Shown here: positions 16,933 through 24,779 of the stretch, one piece after another | Layout: each line of letters begins with the position of its first letter | How positions within the stretch are numbered: position 1 is the first letter of the stretch | Made by a program: the position numbers and the translations under genes | Notes under the pieces: model-generated | What the model was told of the DNA's origin: nothing | Database searches by the model: none | What the model saw: only the letters and a program-made list of their open reading frames with translations | NCBI RefSeq assembly: GCF_900115055.1 | Contig: NZ_FOVD01000001.1 | Span: 124,001-188,000 of the forward strand | Length of the DNA stretch: 64,000 nt | Source of the DNA: Chryseobacterium oleae | GTDB lineage: Bacteria > Bacteroidota > Bacteroidia > Flavobacteriales > Weeksellaceae | Direction: 5' to 3'

Positions 16933-18054
16933 ATGAGGTTTGAACTTTATACAGAAGAAAGCGATGACAGAACGGTGTACATCACCGGAAATTTCAATAA
17001 CTGGAACCCGAGAGACTACAGTTATCAGCTTAAACAGCTGGATTCACACAATTATTTCATAGAAATCGACAATGAAATTCTTCCCGATACCGTGGAATAC
17101 AAATTCACCAAAGGCGGATGGGAAAATGTAGAACTCGATAAGTACGGAAATATCACCCCCAACCGGAAGGCTGATAAAGCAAAAGGGAAAACATCTGATA
17201 GCATTGAAAAGTGGAGGCTCAACTGGGGTCCTTTCAAAAAAGAATTTTTCCCGATCGCAGAAGTTATTTCCGAGGAATTCTACATTCCGCAGCTGGAACG
17301 TTACCGTAAAGTCTGGGCTGTATTGCCGTATGATTATTATGTAGCTGATAAAAGCTATCCGGTACTTTATCTACAGGACGCTCAAAATCTTTTCAACGAA
17401 GGAAGCGGCTACGGAAACTGGGAAATCGACAAAAAACTGTCTATCCTTGCGGAATACGGCCGTGGCGACGTCATTATCATCGCTATAGAACACGGCAGCG
17501 AAGAGCGTATCAAGGAATATATTTTTGACAACGACAATGTGGCCAACGGTTCAGAAGGAAAAAAGTACATCCGTTTCATTACCGATACATTAAAACCTTT
17601 TGTGGACGAACATTACCGTACTAAAAAAGACCGGGACAATACCGGAATCGGAGGCAGTTCTTTAGGAGCACTGATCAGTATTTACAGCGGATTCCTTTAT
17701 CCGGAAGTGTATTCCAAACTGCTGATCTTCTCCCCTTCACTTTGGGTAGAACCTAATAATAATTTCCCAATGATGAGCTTCAGGGTTCCGTTTAAAACAA
17801 AAATTTATCTCTACGGCGGTGGCCAGGAAGGTTCTAAAATGGTGAAGAGAATTCATGTTTTCGAAGAATATTTAAAACGCTGGGAAAAGAAAAATCTTTT
17901 TGATTTTGAATTCAGGACAAGCATCAATCCGGAAGGAACCCACAGCGAATTTTACTGGTCACAGGAGTTTCCGCGAGCCATTGAATGGCTGTTCTATGAC
18001 AACACGGAAAACCCGGTAGAAGTAAAACCACAACAACAAAGCATTAAAAATTAA
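16933..18054 (+). CDS. Esterase with N-terminal glycogen-binding-like domain
   Basis: 373-residue two-domain protein without a signal peptide. Residues 1-~90 look like an AMPK/CBM48-type E-set domain (VYITGNFNNWNPRDYSYQL, then VEYKFTKGGWENVELD). Residues ~115-360 are an esterase-D-like alpha/beta hydrolase with the nucleophile elbow GIGGSSLGAL (second Ser), an acidic residue in the YLYGG region and a late His in GTHSEFYW. It may act on an ester attached to a glucan, or the domain may only dock it. It faces the glycogen operon and sits four bases ahead of an M17 aminopeptidase. Confidence 0.78.
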   Translation: MRFELYTEESDDRTVYITGNFNNWNPRDYSYQLKQLDSHNYFIEIDNEILPDTVEYKFTKGGWENVELDKYGNITPNRKADKAKGKTSDSIEKWRLNWGPFKKEFFPIAEVISEEFYIPQLERYRKVWAVLPYDYYVADKSYPVLYLQDAQNLFNEGSGYGNWEIDKKLSILAEYGRGDVIIIAIEHGSEERIKEYIFDNDNVANGSEGKKYIRFITDTLKPFVDEHYRTKKDRDNTGIGGSSLGALISIYSGFLYPEVYSKLLIFSPSLWVEPNNNFPMMSFRVPFKTKIYLYGGGQEGSKMVKRIHVFEEYLKRWEKKNLFDFEFRTSINPEGTHSEFYWSQEFPRAIEWLFYDNTENPVEVKPQQQSIKN

Positions 18055-18058
18055 GTTT

Positions 18059-19474
18059 ATGAAATTAATCAACAAAAAAAATAAAAAATACACCCAGATT
18101 TTTCAACTTTTCACCGAGGAAGAATGGACAAAATCCAGTAAAAATTACAATAAAAATGTCGCTTCTTTTTTCACCGGAAAGAAAAATGAGGTTTTTATCC
18201 ACACTGACGACGAAAGCATTACTTATCTGATTGGCTTAGGAAAATCTACCTTACAGAATTTCGAAGTTCAGCAGGTAGCCGTTAAATTTTCCCAAACACA
18301 AAAAGACAAGCTTCAGTCTGCTCCTACTCTTTTGGTAGCAGATTTCCTGAAAGAAAAACAGTTTGAAGAATTTATAAAAGGATTGCTTTTCGGAACATAC
18401 ACTTATCCTTTTGATAAAAAACATGCCTGCTGGAATCCCAAATTTGAGATCCATTTCGAAAATATCAGTCAGAAAAAATTAGATGCTATAGGTTCAAAAG
18501 CCGAAGCTTTGGCTAACGGACAAACTGCCTGTCAGGAATGGCTGAATAAACCTGCCAATCTTAAGAAACCGGATATGCTAAGTCTGTATCTTAAAAATTT
18601 AGCCAAGAAACATGAATTAAAATACACCGTTTTCAACAGAAAAAAATGTGAGGAACTGGGACTTGGCGCTTATCTGTCGGTGAATCAGGGAAGTGCATAT
18701 GATGCTGCTTTTACGATTATAGAGTATAAAACAACGGTTAAAAATGCCAAAACATTTGGTCTCGTAGGAAAATGCGTTCTGTTTGATACCGGAGGAGTTT
18801 CCCTAAAGAATCCAGACAATATGCACTATATGAAATCTGATATGGGCGGTGCTACGGCTGTTATCGGAACCTTAATATACGCGGCTGAAATGAAGATTCC
18901 GGTGAATATCATTGCGGTGCTTCCTATTACAGACAATGCTATTTCTGAAAAGGCTTTTCTTCCGAGCGATGTCATTACAGCCTACAACGGAAAAACCATC
19001 GAAGTTCTGAATACAGATGCCGAAGGAAGAATGATCCTGGCAGACGGCCTTTCTTATCTGGCTAAAAACTATAAAACAGATTTCCTGATCGATCTTGCCA
19101 CGTTAACGGGAAGCTCTGTGAGAATGTTCGGAGATACCTGCGGAGCGATGTTCTCCAATAATGATGACCTGAAGAATCTTCTGGTAAAAACCGGAGATAG
19201 CACTAACCAAAGAGTCTGGAACCTTCCTTTGTGGGACATCTGGAAAGACGACATCCAGTCTGATGTGGCGGACCTTAAAAACATCTCTATGAAACCTATC
19301 GGCGACTGCATTATAGCGGCTAAATTTCTGGAGCAGTTTATAGAAAATCACCCAAAATGGGCGCATCTGGATATTGCTGGCGTAGCATTCGGAAGTACGG
19401 GATATGCAAAGGAAAAAGCTGCAACCGGCTATGGAGTGCAACTGCTAGCCGATTTAATTGAAAATTATCACTAA
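18059..19474 (+). CDS. Leucyl aminopeptidase family (M17) peptidase
   Basis: Cytosolic two-metal aminopeptidase, 471 residues. All M17 metal and catalytic residues are visible: VGKCVLFDTGG (Lys and Asp), MKSDMGGA (Asp) and NTDAEGRMILADGL (Asp, Glu, Arg). The weakly conserved N-terminal macro-like domain spans residues 1-~165. It usually releases N-terminal residues from short peptides. The gene is tightly coupled to the upstream esterase and precedes the amidoligase island, so a role in trimming or recycling a ligase-made peptide is possible but inferred from position only. Confidence 0.9.
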   Translation: MKLINKKNKKYTQIFQLFTEEEWTKSSKNYNKNVASFFTGKKNEVFIHTDDESITYLIGLGKSTLQNFEVQQVAVKFSQTQKDKLQSAPTLLVADFLKEKQFEEFIKGLLFGTYTYPFDKKHACWNPKFEIHFENISQKKLDAIGSKAEALANGQTACQEWLNKPANLKKPDMLSLYLKNLAKKHELKYTVFNRKKCEELGLGAYLSVNQGSAYDAAFTIIEYKTTVKNAKTFGLVGKCVLFDTGGVSLKNPDNMHYMKSDMGGATAVIGTLIYAAEMKIPVNIIAVLPITDNAISEKAFLPSDVITAYNGKTIEVLNTDAEGRMILADGLSYLAKNYKTDFLIDLATLTGSSVRMFGDTCGAMFSNNDDLKNLLVKTGDSTNQRVWNLPLWDIWKDDIQSDVADLKNISMKPIGDCIIAAKFLEQFIENHPKWAHLDIAGVAFGSTGYAKEKAATGYGVQLLADLIENYH

Positions 19475-19499
19475 AAATTAGTTTTTTTCAAAATTTCTC

Positions 19500-19517
19500 T
19501 GTACACTTGATTGTACA
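19500..19517. promoter_or_regulatory. Two TGTACA palindromes, candidate operator
   Basis: TGTACA at 19500-19505 and again at 19512-19517, 12 bp centre to centre, 60 bases before the -7-like element of the amidoligase operon. The regulator is unknown. Confidence 0.3.
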
Positions 19518-19577
19518 TTCTCAAAAACGCAGCTAATTCATGTTTTTAACATTAATTAATCAATAAAAAATTGCTTT

Positions 19578-19585
19578 TATTTTTG
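19578..19585 (+). promoter_or_regulatory. Candidate -7 element of the amidoligase operon
   Basis: TATTTTTG, an exact TAnnTTTG match, 29 bases before the ATG at 19615. It suggests that the island can be transcribed independently of the M17 gene. Confidence 0.5.
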
Positions 19586-19614
19586 ATAATTTACTAAAAA
19601 TTAAAAAACATTAT

Positions 19615-20826
19615 ATGGAGGAGAAAATTATAGTATGTATTTCGTGCTATTACAAGGGCTATGATTTCATAGATGAAATGAAGAAGCTCGGTAACAAAGT
19701 AATTTTGGTAACGTCGGAGGGCCTTAAAGAAAAAAACTGGCCCTGGCACGCCATCGATGAGGTATTTTATATGACAGAATTAAGACCGTCCGTCTGGAAT
19801 CTGGAACATCTGGTTCAGGGATTTTCCCATCTCATGACCACCAGAAAAATAGATGCAGTAGTAGCACTTGATGACTATGATGTAGAAAAGGCGGCGTTGA
19901 TCAGAGAAACATTCCGTATCCCCGGGATGGGACAGACTACCCACCGGTATTTCAGAGATAAACTGGCCATGCGCCAGAAGGCAAAAGATTCGGGAATCAG
20001 TGTTCCGGAATTTACAGCTGTTTTTAATAATGACGAAGTCAACAGCTTTATAGAAAAAGTTCCTGCTCCGTGGGTCTTAAAACCAAGATCGGAAGCCTCT
20101 GCATCCGGGATTAAAAAGTTTTCTTCCAAAGATGAACTTTGGGCGGAACTGAATACATTGGGAGAAGAACGTCACCTGTTTTTGCTGGAAAGCTTTAAAC
20201 CTGGTGATGTATACCATGTAGACAGTCTGACCTTTAATAAAGAAATTGTATTTACTTCTGCTTCAAAATACCTGGCCCCGCCGATGCAGGTTTCTCACGA
20301 AGGCGGCGTATTCAGATCAAAAACACTGGGAAGATATTCTGAAGAATTTAAAGCGCTTGATGAAGCCAATACCAAAGTTCTATCCAGCTTCGGACTTCTG
20401 AACGGAGCTACCCATACCGAATTTATCCGCGGAAAAGCAGATGGAAAATGGTATTTCCTTGAAACTTCTTCCAGAGTGGGCGGTGCACATATTCCGGATT
20501 TGGTAGAGGCCTCAAGCAATATTAATATCTGGCGAGAATGGGCCAAAATTGAAGATGCTCTGCTGCGTGGAAAAAGCTACCAGGCTTCAAAACCTACAGG
20601 TTACTACTCAGGACTGATTATCGCCCTGATCAAAGATAAAGAGCCGGACTATACCGCTTTTGAAAGTGAAGAAGCCATCAAATTTCTTCCGATCGACCAC
20701 CATGTCGGAATTGTTTACAAATCCACCGATCCGGATATCATACAGGAAAGATTAGACAGCGCTGCAGAAAAGATACAGGCAGAAATGCTGAATATTCTCC
20801 CTCCGAAAAGCAAACTGACAAGCTAA
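19615..20826 (+). CDS. ATP-grasp ligase (L-amino acid ligase-like)
   Basis: 403-residue carboxylate-amine/thiol ligase of the carbamoyl-phosphate-synthase-like ATP-grasp group. Residues 1-~110 form the pre-ATP-grasp Rossmann-like domain. The ATP-grasp core has VLKPRSEASASGI (nucleotide Lys and glycine-rich loop), LESFKPGDVYHVD, and the metal-binding ETSSRVGGAHI (Glu, Arg). It would activate a carboxylate as acyl phosphate and join it to an amine. It is the first gene of a same-strand island with an esterase, a second ATP-grasp enzyme, a GCS2 ligase and an amidotransferase. Substrates unknown. Confidence 0.85.
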   Translation: MEEKIIVCISCYYKGYDFIDEMKKLGNKVILVTSEGLKEKNWPWHAIDEVFYMTELRPSVWNLEHLVQGFSHLMTTRKIDAVVALDDYDVEKAALIRETFRIPGMGQTTHRYFRDKLAMRQKAKDSGISVPEFTAVFNNDEVNSFIEKVPAPWVLKPRSEASASGIKKFSSKDELWAELNTLGEERHLFLLESFKPGDVYHVDSLTFNKEIVFTSASKYLAPPMQVSHEGGVFRSKTLGRYSEEFKALDEANTKVLSSFGLLNGATHTEFIRGKADGKWYFLETSSRVGGAHIPDLVEASSNINIWREWAKIEDALLRGKSYQASKPTGYYSGLIIALIKDKEPDYTAFESEEAIKFLPIDHHVGIVYKSTDPDIIQERLDSAAEKIQAEMLNILPPKSKLTS

Positions 20827-20851
20827 AAACCATAACAAAAGAAATTTATCA

Positions 20852-21565
20852 ATGCCGCATATAGAACATACAGATTATTACTCCAATATATTAGGAACAA
20901 ACCTTAAAGTAGAAGTGACGGGACATTACGGACATCCGATCATTATGTTTCCTACTTCTCAGGGGCAATATACCCAAAATCACGATTTCCATCTGAACGG
21001 AAGCATCAACTGGTTTATAGAACAGGGAAAGGTAAAGCTTTATAATGTTCAGACCATCGATGGCTGGAGTTTTTATGATGAAAAGATTTCACCCCAGAAA
21101 AGGATCAAAAATTATGAGCTGTATGTGCAGTTCCTGATCCAGGAATTCATCCCGTACATCCAGAAAATTCACAAAACACACCGTGTCGCAGTAGCCGGAG
21201 CAAGTTTCGGAGGGTACCATGCCGCTAATTTTGCTTTCCGGTTTCCGGATGTGGTTTCCCATCTCTTCTGTCTTTCGGGAGCTTTCAGCATCAGGAATTT
21301 CATGGACGGATATTCGGATGAGCTGGTTTATTTTAACTGTCCGAGAGAATTTGTAAAGAACGACGAAGCCTGGAAATATAAACATATGCACATCGTTCTA
21401 AGCACTTCAGACCAGGACATCTGCAGGGACAAAAATATTGAAATGGCCGAAATCCTAAGCTCAAAAGGCATCGACTTCTGGTATGATGAGAGAAAATGGA
21501 TCAATCATGACTGGCCGTTATGGAGAATGGTATTTCCAACATTTATAAGTACTTTTTTTTCGTAA
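20852..21565 (+). CDS. Esterase family alpha/beta hydrolase
   Basis: 237-residue esterase-D-like hydrolase covering one alpha/beta domain. It shows the nucleophile elbow AVAGASFGGYHAANFAFRFP and an ending WINHDWPLWR that supplies the catalytic His. It has no signal peptide. It resembles the C-terminal domain of the esterase at 16933-18054, so the locus holds two related hydrolases around the peptide-bond enzymes. It lies 25 bases after the first ATP-grasp gene. It may hydrolyse an ester or proofread a ligase product; this is inference from context. Confidence 0.8.
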   Translation: MPHIEHTDYYSNILGTNLKVEVTGHYGHPIIMFPTSQGQYTQNHDFHLNGSINWFIEQGKVKLYNVQTIDGWSFYDEKISPQKRIKNYELYVQFLIQEFIPYIQKIHKTHRVAVAGASFGGYHAANFAFRFPDVVSHLFCLSGAFSIRNFMDGYSDELVYFNCPREFVKNDEAWKYKHMHIVLSTSDQDICRDKNIEMAEILSSKGIDFWYDERKWINHDWPLWRMVFPTFISTFFS

Positions 21566-21624
21566 AAAGCAGTACATTTAAGAAGATAAAAAATAAAACA
21601 TACACCAATTTAAAAACAGAAATT

Positions 21625-22578
21625 ATGGCAAAAAAAGTGGGAATTCTATTCGGTATGGAAGATACGTTTCCTTGGGCGTTTATCGACAAGGTGAATGAAC
21701 TGGGCGGCGGCGAAATTATTGCTGAACCGGTTAATATCGACAAACTGGAACAGGGTGCTGATTACGGCTATGCAGTCATTATCGACAGAATTTCGCAGGA
21801 TGTTCCTTTTTACAGAGCGTATTTAAAAAATGCTGCACTTAACGGAACTTATGTAATTAATAATCCATTCTGGTGGAGTGCAGATGAAAAATTTTTCAAT
21901 AATGCACTGATGTCAAAACTGGGAATTCCGCTTCCGAAGACGGTACTTCTTCCTTCGCACGAAAGGCCAACGGATACTTCAGAAACTTCATTCAGAAACC
22001 TGAAGTTTCCTCACGACTGGGAATATATTTTCGATTATGTAGGATTTCCTGCTTATATGAAACCTCATGACGGTGGTGGATGGAAAAGTGTCTACAGAGT
22101 GGAAAATCCTGATGACCTTTGGAACAAATTAAGCGAAACGGAACAGCTGGTGATGATGGTTCAGGAAGAAATTGTCTTTGACGATTATTACAGGGTGTAT
22201 TGCCTGGGCAAAAAATATGTACACATTATGCCATATGAGCCGCGTAATGCGCATCATCTGAGATATGCGACCACGCATCAGACCAAAGGAGCAGAACTGG
22301 AAAAACTGTTAAAAACCATTCATGATTATACGATTACCATGAATGAAGCACTGGGCTATGATTTCAATACGGTAGAATTTGCGATCAGAGACGGAATTCC
22401 GTATGCGATTGATTTCTGTAATCCGGCTCCTGATGCTGATAAAAATTCGGTAGGTGAAGAAAACTTTGCATGGATTGTAGAACATTCCGCCAAACTGGCC
22501 ATTGAAAAAGCAAAAGAATACATTCCGGGGAAACCTAATATCTCCTGGGGTACTTTTGTAAAAGACTCCGTAAAATAA
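21625..22578 (+). CDS. ATP-grasp ligase, RimK-like
   Basis: 317 residues from the ATG giving MAKKVGILFGMEDTFPWAF. The frame is open upstream, but only through AT-rich non-family sequence. The ATP-grasp core shows FPAYMKPHDGGGWKSVY (nucleotide-binding Lys and glycine-rich loop), MVQEEIVFDDYYRVYCLG, and FNTVEFAIRDGIPYAIDFCNPAPDAD in the metal-binding region, where the usual E-x-N appears as D-F-C-N. It is the second ligase of the island, 59 bases after the esterase and 30 before the GCS2 gene. It probably forms an amide bond on a small molecule or peptide. Confidence 0.82.
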   Translation: MAKKVGILFGMEDTFPWAFIDKVNELGGGEIIAEPVNIDKLEQGADYGYAVIIDRISQDVPFYRAYLKNAALNGTYVINNPFWWSADEKFFNNALMSKLGIPLPKTVLLPSHERPTDTSETSFRNLKFPHDWEYIFDYVGFPAYMKPHDGGGWKSVYRVENPDDLWNKLSETEQLVMMVQEEIVFDDYYRVYCLGKKYVHIMPYEPRNAHHLRYATTHQTKGAELEKLLKTIHDYTITMNEALGYDFNTVEFAIRDGIPYAIDFCNPAPDADKNSVGEENFAWIVEHSAKLAIEKAKEYIPGKPNISWGTFVKDSVK

Positions 22579-22608
22579 CCATTAAAAAATAAAAAAACAC
22601 GAAAAAAA

Positions 22609-23727
22609 ATGCATCAGTTTACTATTGGAATCGAGGAAGAATATCAGATCATTGATGTTGAGAGCAGAGACTTAATATCTCATGTTTCGAAAATAATTGA
22701 GGGCGGAAAAGCGGTTTTAAGTGAAAATTTAAAACACGAGATGCACGAATCCATGATTGAAATGGAAACCGGCATCTGCCAGAATATCAAGGAAGCCAGA
22801 GCGGAACTGACCAATCTGAGACGACATTTGATCAACACAGCCCATGAACAGGGTCTTCGGGTAGCCGGAGGCGGAACTCACCCTTTTTCAAACTGGGAGC
22901 ATAATACGATCACAAACGGTGAACGTTATAACAAGATCGTAGACGATATGGGTGATGTGGCCCGCGGAAATCTGATTTTCGGACTTCACGTTCATATCGG
23001 AATCCCCAACCGTGAAGAAGGCGTAAGGATTCAGAATGTGATGCGTTATTTTCTGCCGCACGTGTATGCGCTTTCTACGAACTCTCCTTTCTGGATCGGA
23101 AGAAATACAGGTTTTAAATCTTACAGACAGGAGATCTTTGTAAAATTCCCAAGAACGGGTATTCCCAGCTATTTCAATTCATTGGCTGAGTTCGACAGTT
23201 ATGTAGAACTTCTTGTAAAAACGGGAACCATTGATAATGCCAAGAAAATCTGGTGGGATCTGCGTGTACACCCGTTCTACCCTACCATTGAGTTCAGAAT
23301 CTGTGATATGCCTTTAAGGATAGAGGAAACGGTTTGTATGGCTGCCATTATGCAGAGTTTAGTGGCGAAAATCTATAAACTTCATCAACAGAATTTAAGT
23401 TTCAGAAGTTACAGAAGATTATTACTGAACGAAAACAAATGGAGAGCCTCCAAAAGTGGTATTGAAGCCCATCTGATCGATTTCGGGAAAGAAGAATCTG
23501 TTCCTTATCCACATCTATTGAAAGAGCTTCTTGAATTCATTGATGACGTTGTCGATGATCTTGACTGCAGAAAAGAAGTTGAGTACGCCTGGACTATTCT
23601 CGAAAACGGAACCGGAGCTGACAGACAGCTTAAAGTCTTTAATGAGACCGGCGATCTTACCAAAGTAGTAGACTACATGATCTCAGAAACAGAGTATGGC
23701 ATAACACATGGCGAAACCGCTTCATAA
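22609..23727 (+). CDS. Carboxylate-amine ligase, GCS2/YbdK family
   Basis: 372-residue glutamine-synthetase-fold ligase related to plant-type glutamate-cysteine ligase and E. coli YbdK. It opens with FTIGIEEEYQIID, whose Glu cluster binds metal. The core has GLRVAGGGTHPFSNWE, NLIFGLHVHIGI and TIEFRICDMPLR, all family hallmarks. YbdK-type proteins have weak gamma-glutamylcysteine synthetase activity and their true substrates are often unknown. Here it lies between an ATP-grasp ligase and a glutamine amidotransferase, pointing to a dedicated pathway, not glutathione synthesis. Confidence 0.9.
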   Translation: MHQFTIGIEEEYQIIDVESRDLISHVSKIIEGGKAVLSENLKHEMHESMIEMETGICQNIKEARAELTNLRRHLINTAHEQGLRVAGGGTHPFSNWEHNTITNGERYNKIVDDMGDVARGNLIFGLHVHIGIPNREEGVRIQNVMRYFLPHVYALSTNSPFWIGRNTGFKSYRQEIFVKFPRTGIPSYFNSLAEFDSYVELLVKTGTIDNAKKIWWDLRVHPFYPTIEFRICDMPLRIEETVCMAAIMQSLVAKIYKLHQQNLSFRSYRRLLLNENKWRASKSGIEAHLIDFGKEESVPYPHLLKELLEFIDDVVDDLDCRKEVEYAWTILENGTGADRQLKVFNETGDLTKVVDYMISETEYGITHGETAS

Positions 23728-23736
23728 TATTTTCGG

Positions 23737-23744
23737 TAACTTTG
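23737..23744 (+). promoter_or_regulatory. Candidate -7 element of the amidotransferase gene
   Basis: TAACTTTG, an exact TAnnTTTG match in the 35-base gap before the ATG at 23763. It could give a secondary promoter inside the island. Confidence 0.4.
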
Positions 23745-23762
23745 TAAAAAATATGAAGTAGT

Positions 23763-24596
23763 ATGAAAGATATTCGAATCGCATTGATAGACATGAACAA
23801 CAATCATGTGAATCAAGGCTTTAGAAATATTAAAGAGATTTCGGAAGCATTCCAGCAGAGCTCTGAAGAAAATGTAATCATAGAAACATTTGATGTAAGG
23901 TTTAAAAATGAAATGCCTAACATCGAAGATTTTGACATTTTTATTTCTTCAGGCGGCCCGGGAAATCCGCACAGAGAAGGTCTGGAATGGGAAGACCGGT
24001 ATGCAGCTTTTTTGGACTCTGTCTTAGAGCACAACCAATACAATGAAGATAAAAAATATCTTTTCCTGATCTGCCATTCATTCCAACTGGCAAGCATCCA
24101 CTGGAAACTGGGAAATATCTGCAAAAGAAGATCTTATTCTTTCGGGGTAATGCCTGTTCACAAAACAGAGGATGGAGAACAGGAGTTTTTGTTCAAAAAC
24201 CTTCAGGATCCCTTCTACGCCGTAGATTCAAGAGCATATCAGTTCATTGAACCGGATATGACCCGTTTTGATGAATTGGGTATGAAAATCATGGCTATTG
24301 AAAAATCGAGACCCCATATCGATTTGGAAAGAGCGGTAATGGCGGTACGTTTCTCCGATGAAATATTCGGGACCCAATTCCATCCGGAAGCTGATCCTAA
24401 AGGCATGATTGAAAACCTGAAAGACGAAAAAAATAAAACGGCAATGATCGAGAACTTCGGAATGGAGAAATATCTTGAAACCGTGGACAGAATTGATGAT
24501 GAAGACAAGATTATCCTTACCAGAAGCCAGATCTTACCGAGATTCCTTCAGTCTGCAAAAAAAAACATTTTGAAGGGAAGTGAAGTTTTAGTTTAA
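23763..24596 (+). CDS. Class I glutamine amidotransferase
   Basis: 277-residue GATase1 protein. The glutaminase triad is visible: nucleophile in FLICHSFQLAS, and His and Glu in GTQFHPEADP. An oxyanion-type ISSGGPGNPHREG lies upstream. The nucleophile elbow reads ICHSFQ where many family members have GxCxG, so it may release ammonia from an amide other than glutamine. No fused synthetase domain is present; the ammonia or cleavage product would go to one of the neighbouring ligases, or the enzyme may hydrolyse a gamma-glutamyl amide, as PuuD-like relatives do. It is the last gene before a strong inverted repeat. Confidence 0.87.
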   Translation: MKDIRIALIDMNNNHVNQGFRNIKEISEAFQQSSEENVIIETFDVRFKNEMPNIEDFDIFISSGGPGNPHREGLEWEDRYAAFLDSVLEHNQYNEDKKYLFLICHSFQLASIHWKLGNICKRRSYSFGVMPVHKTEDGEQEFLFKNLQDPFYAVDSRAYQFIEPDMTRFDELGMKIMAIEKSRPHIDLERAVMAVRFSDEIFGTQFHPEADPKGMIENLKDEKNKTAMIENFGMEKYLETVDRIDDEDKIILTRSQILPRFLQSAKKNILKGSEVLV

Positions 24597-24612
24597 GCTT
24601 TTTATACAAAAA

Positions 24613-24691
24613 ATGCTTCGACTCCGCTCAGCATGACAATGCTGAAAAACAGCCAGTATTAGAGGTGTCTTGCTGAGCGGAGTCGAAGCAT
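24613..24691. repeat. Perfect 21-bp inverted repeat (REP-like)
   Basis: Arms 24613-24633 and 24671-24691 are exact reverse complements, with core CTTCGACTCCGCTCAGCA, separated by 37 bases. TTCGACTCCGCTCAG-type sequences recur in many bacterial genomes, including Flavobacteriia. This is a dispersed intergenic palindrome, not a gene. Confidence 0.85.
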
Positions 24692-24729
24692 CGTTAATAA
24701 AATATTGTATTAACAACAATACAACTAAA

Positions 24730-24755
24730 AATCGGGCAGAAATGCTCGATTTTTT
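24730..24755 (+). terminator. Hairpin with T-run before the third ATP-grasp-like gene
   Basis: Nine-bp stem (AATCGGGCA / TGCTCGATT, one G-T pair) with a GAAA loop, then TTTTT. It lies 25 bases upstream of the next ATG and may end the island transcript. Confidence 0.65.
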
Positions 24756-24779
24756 AAAATCAAATCACAAAGAAAAAAT

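Noticed and set aside
21520-21624. Longer start of the second ATP-grasp gene
   Set aside because: It would overlap the esterase end and adds Lys/Phe/Tyr-rich residues not typical of the fold; the ATG at 21625 fits the first beta strand.
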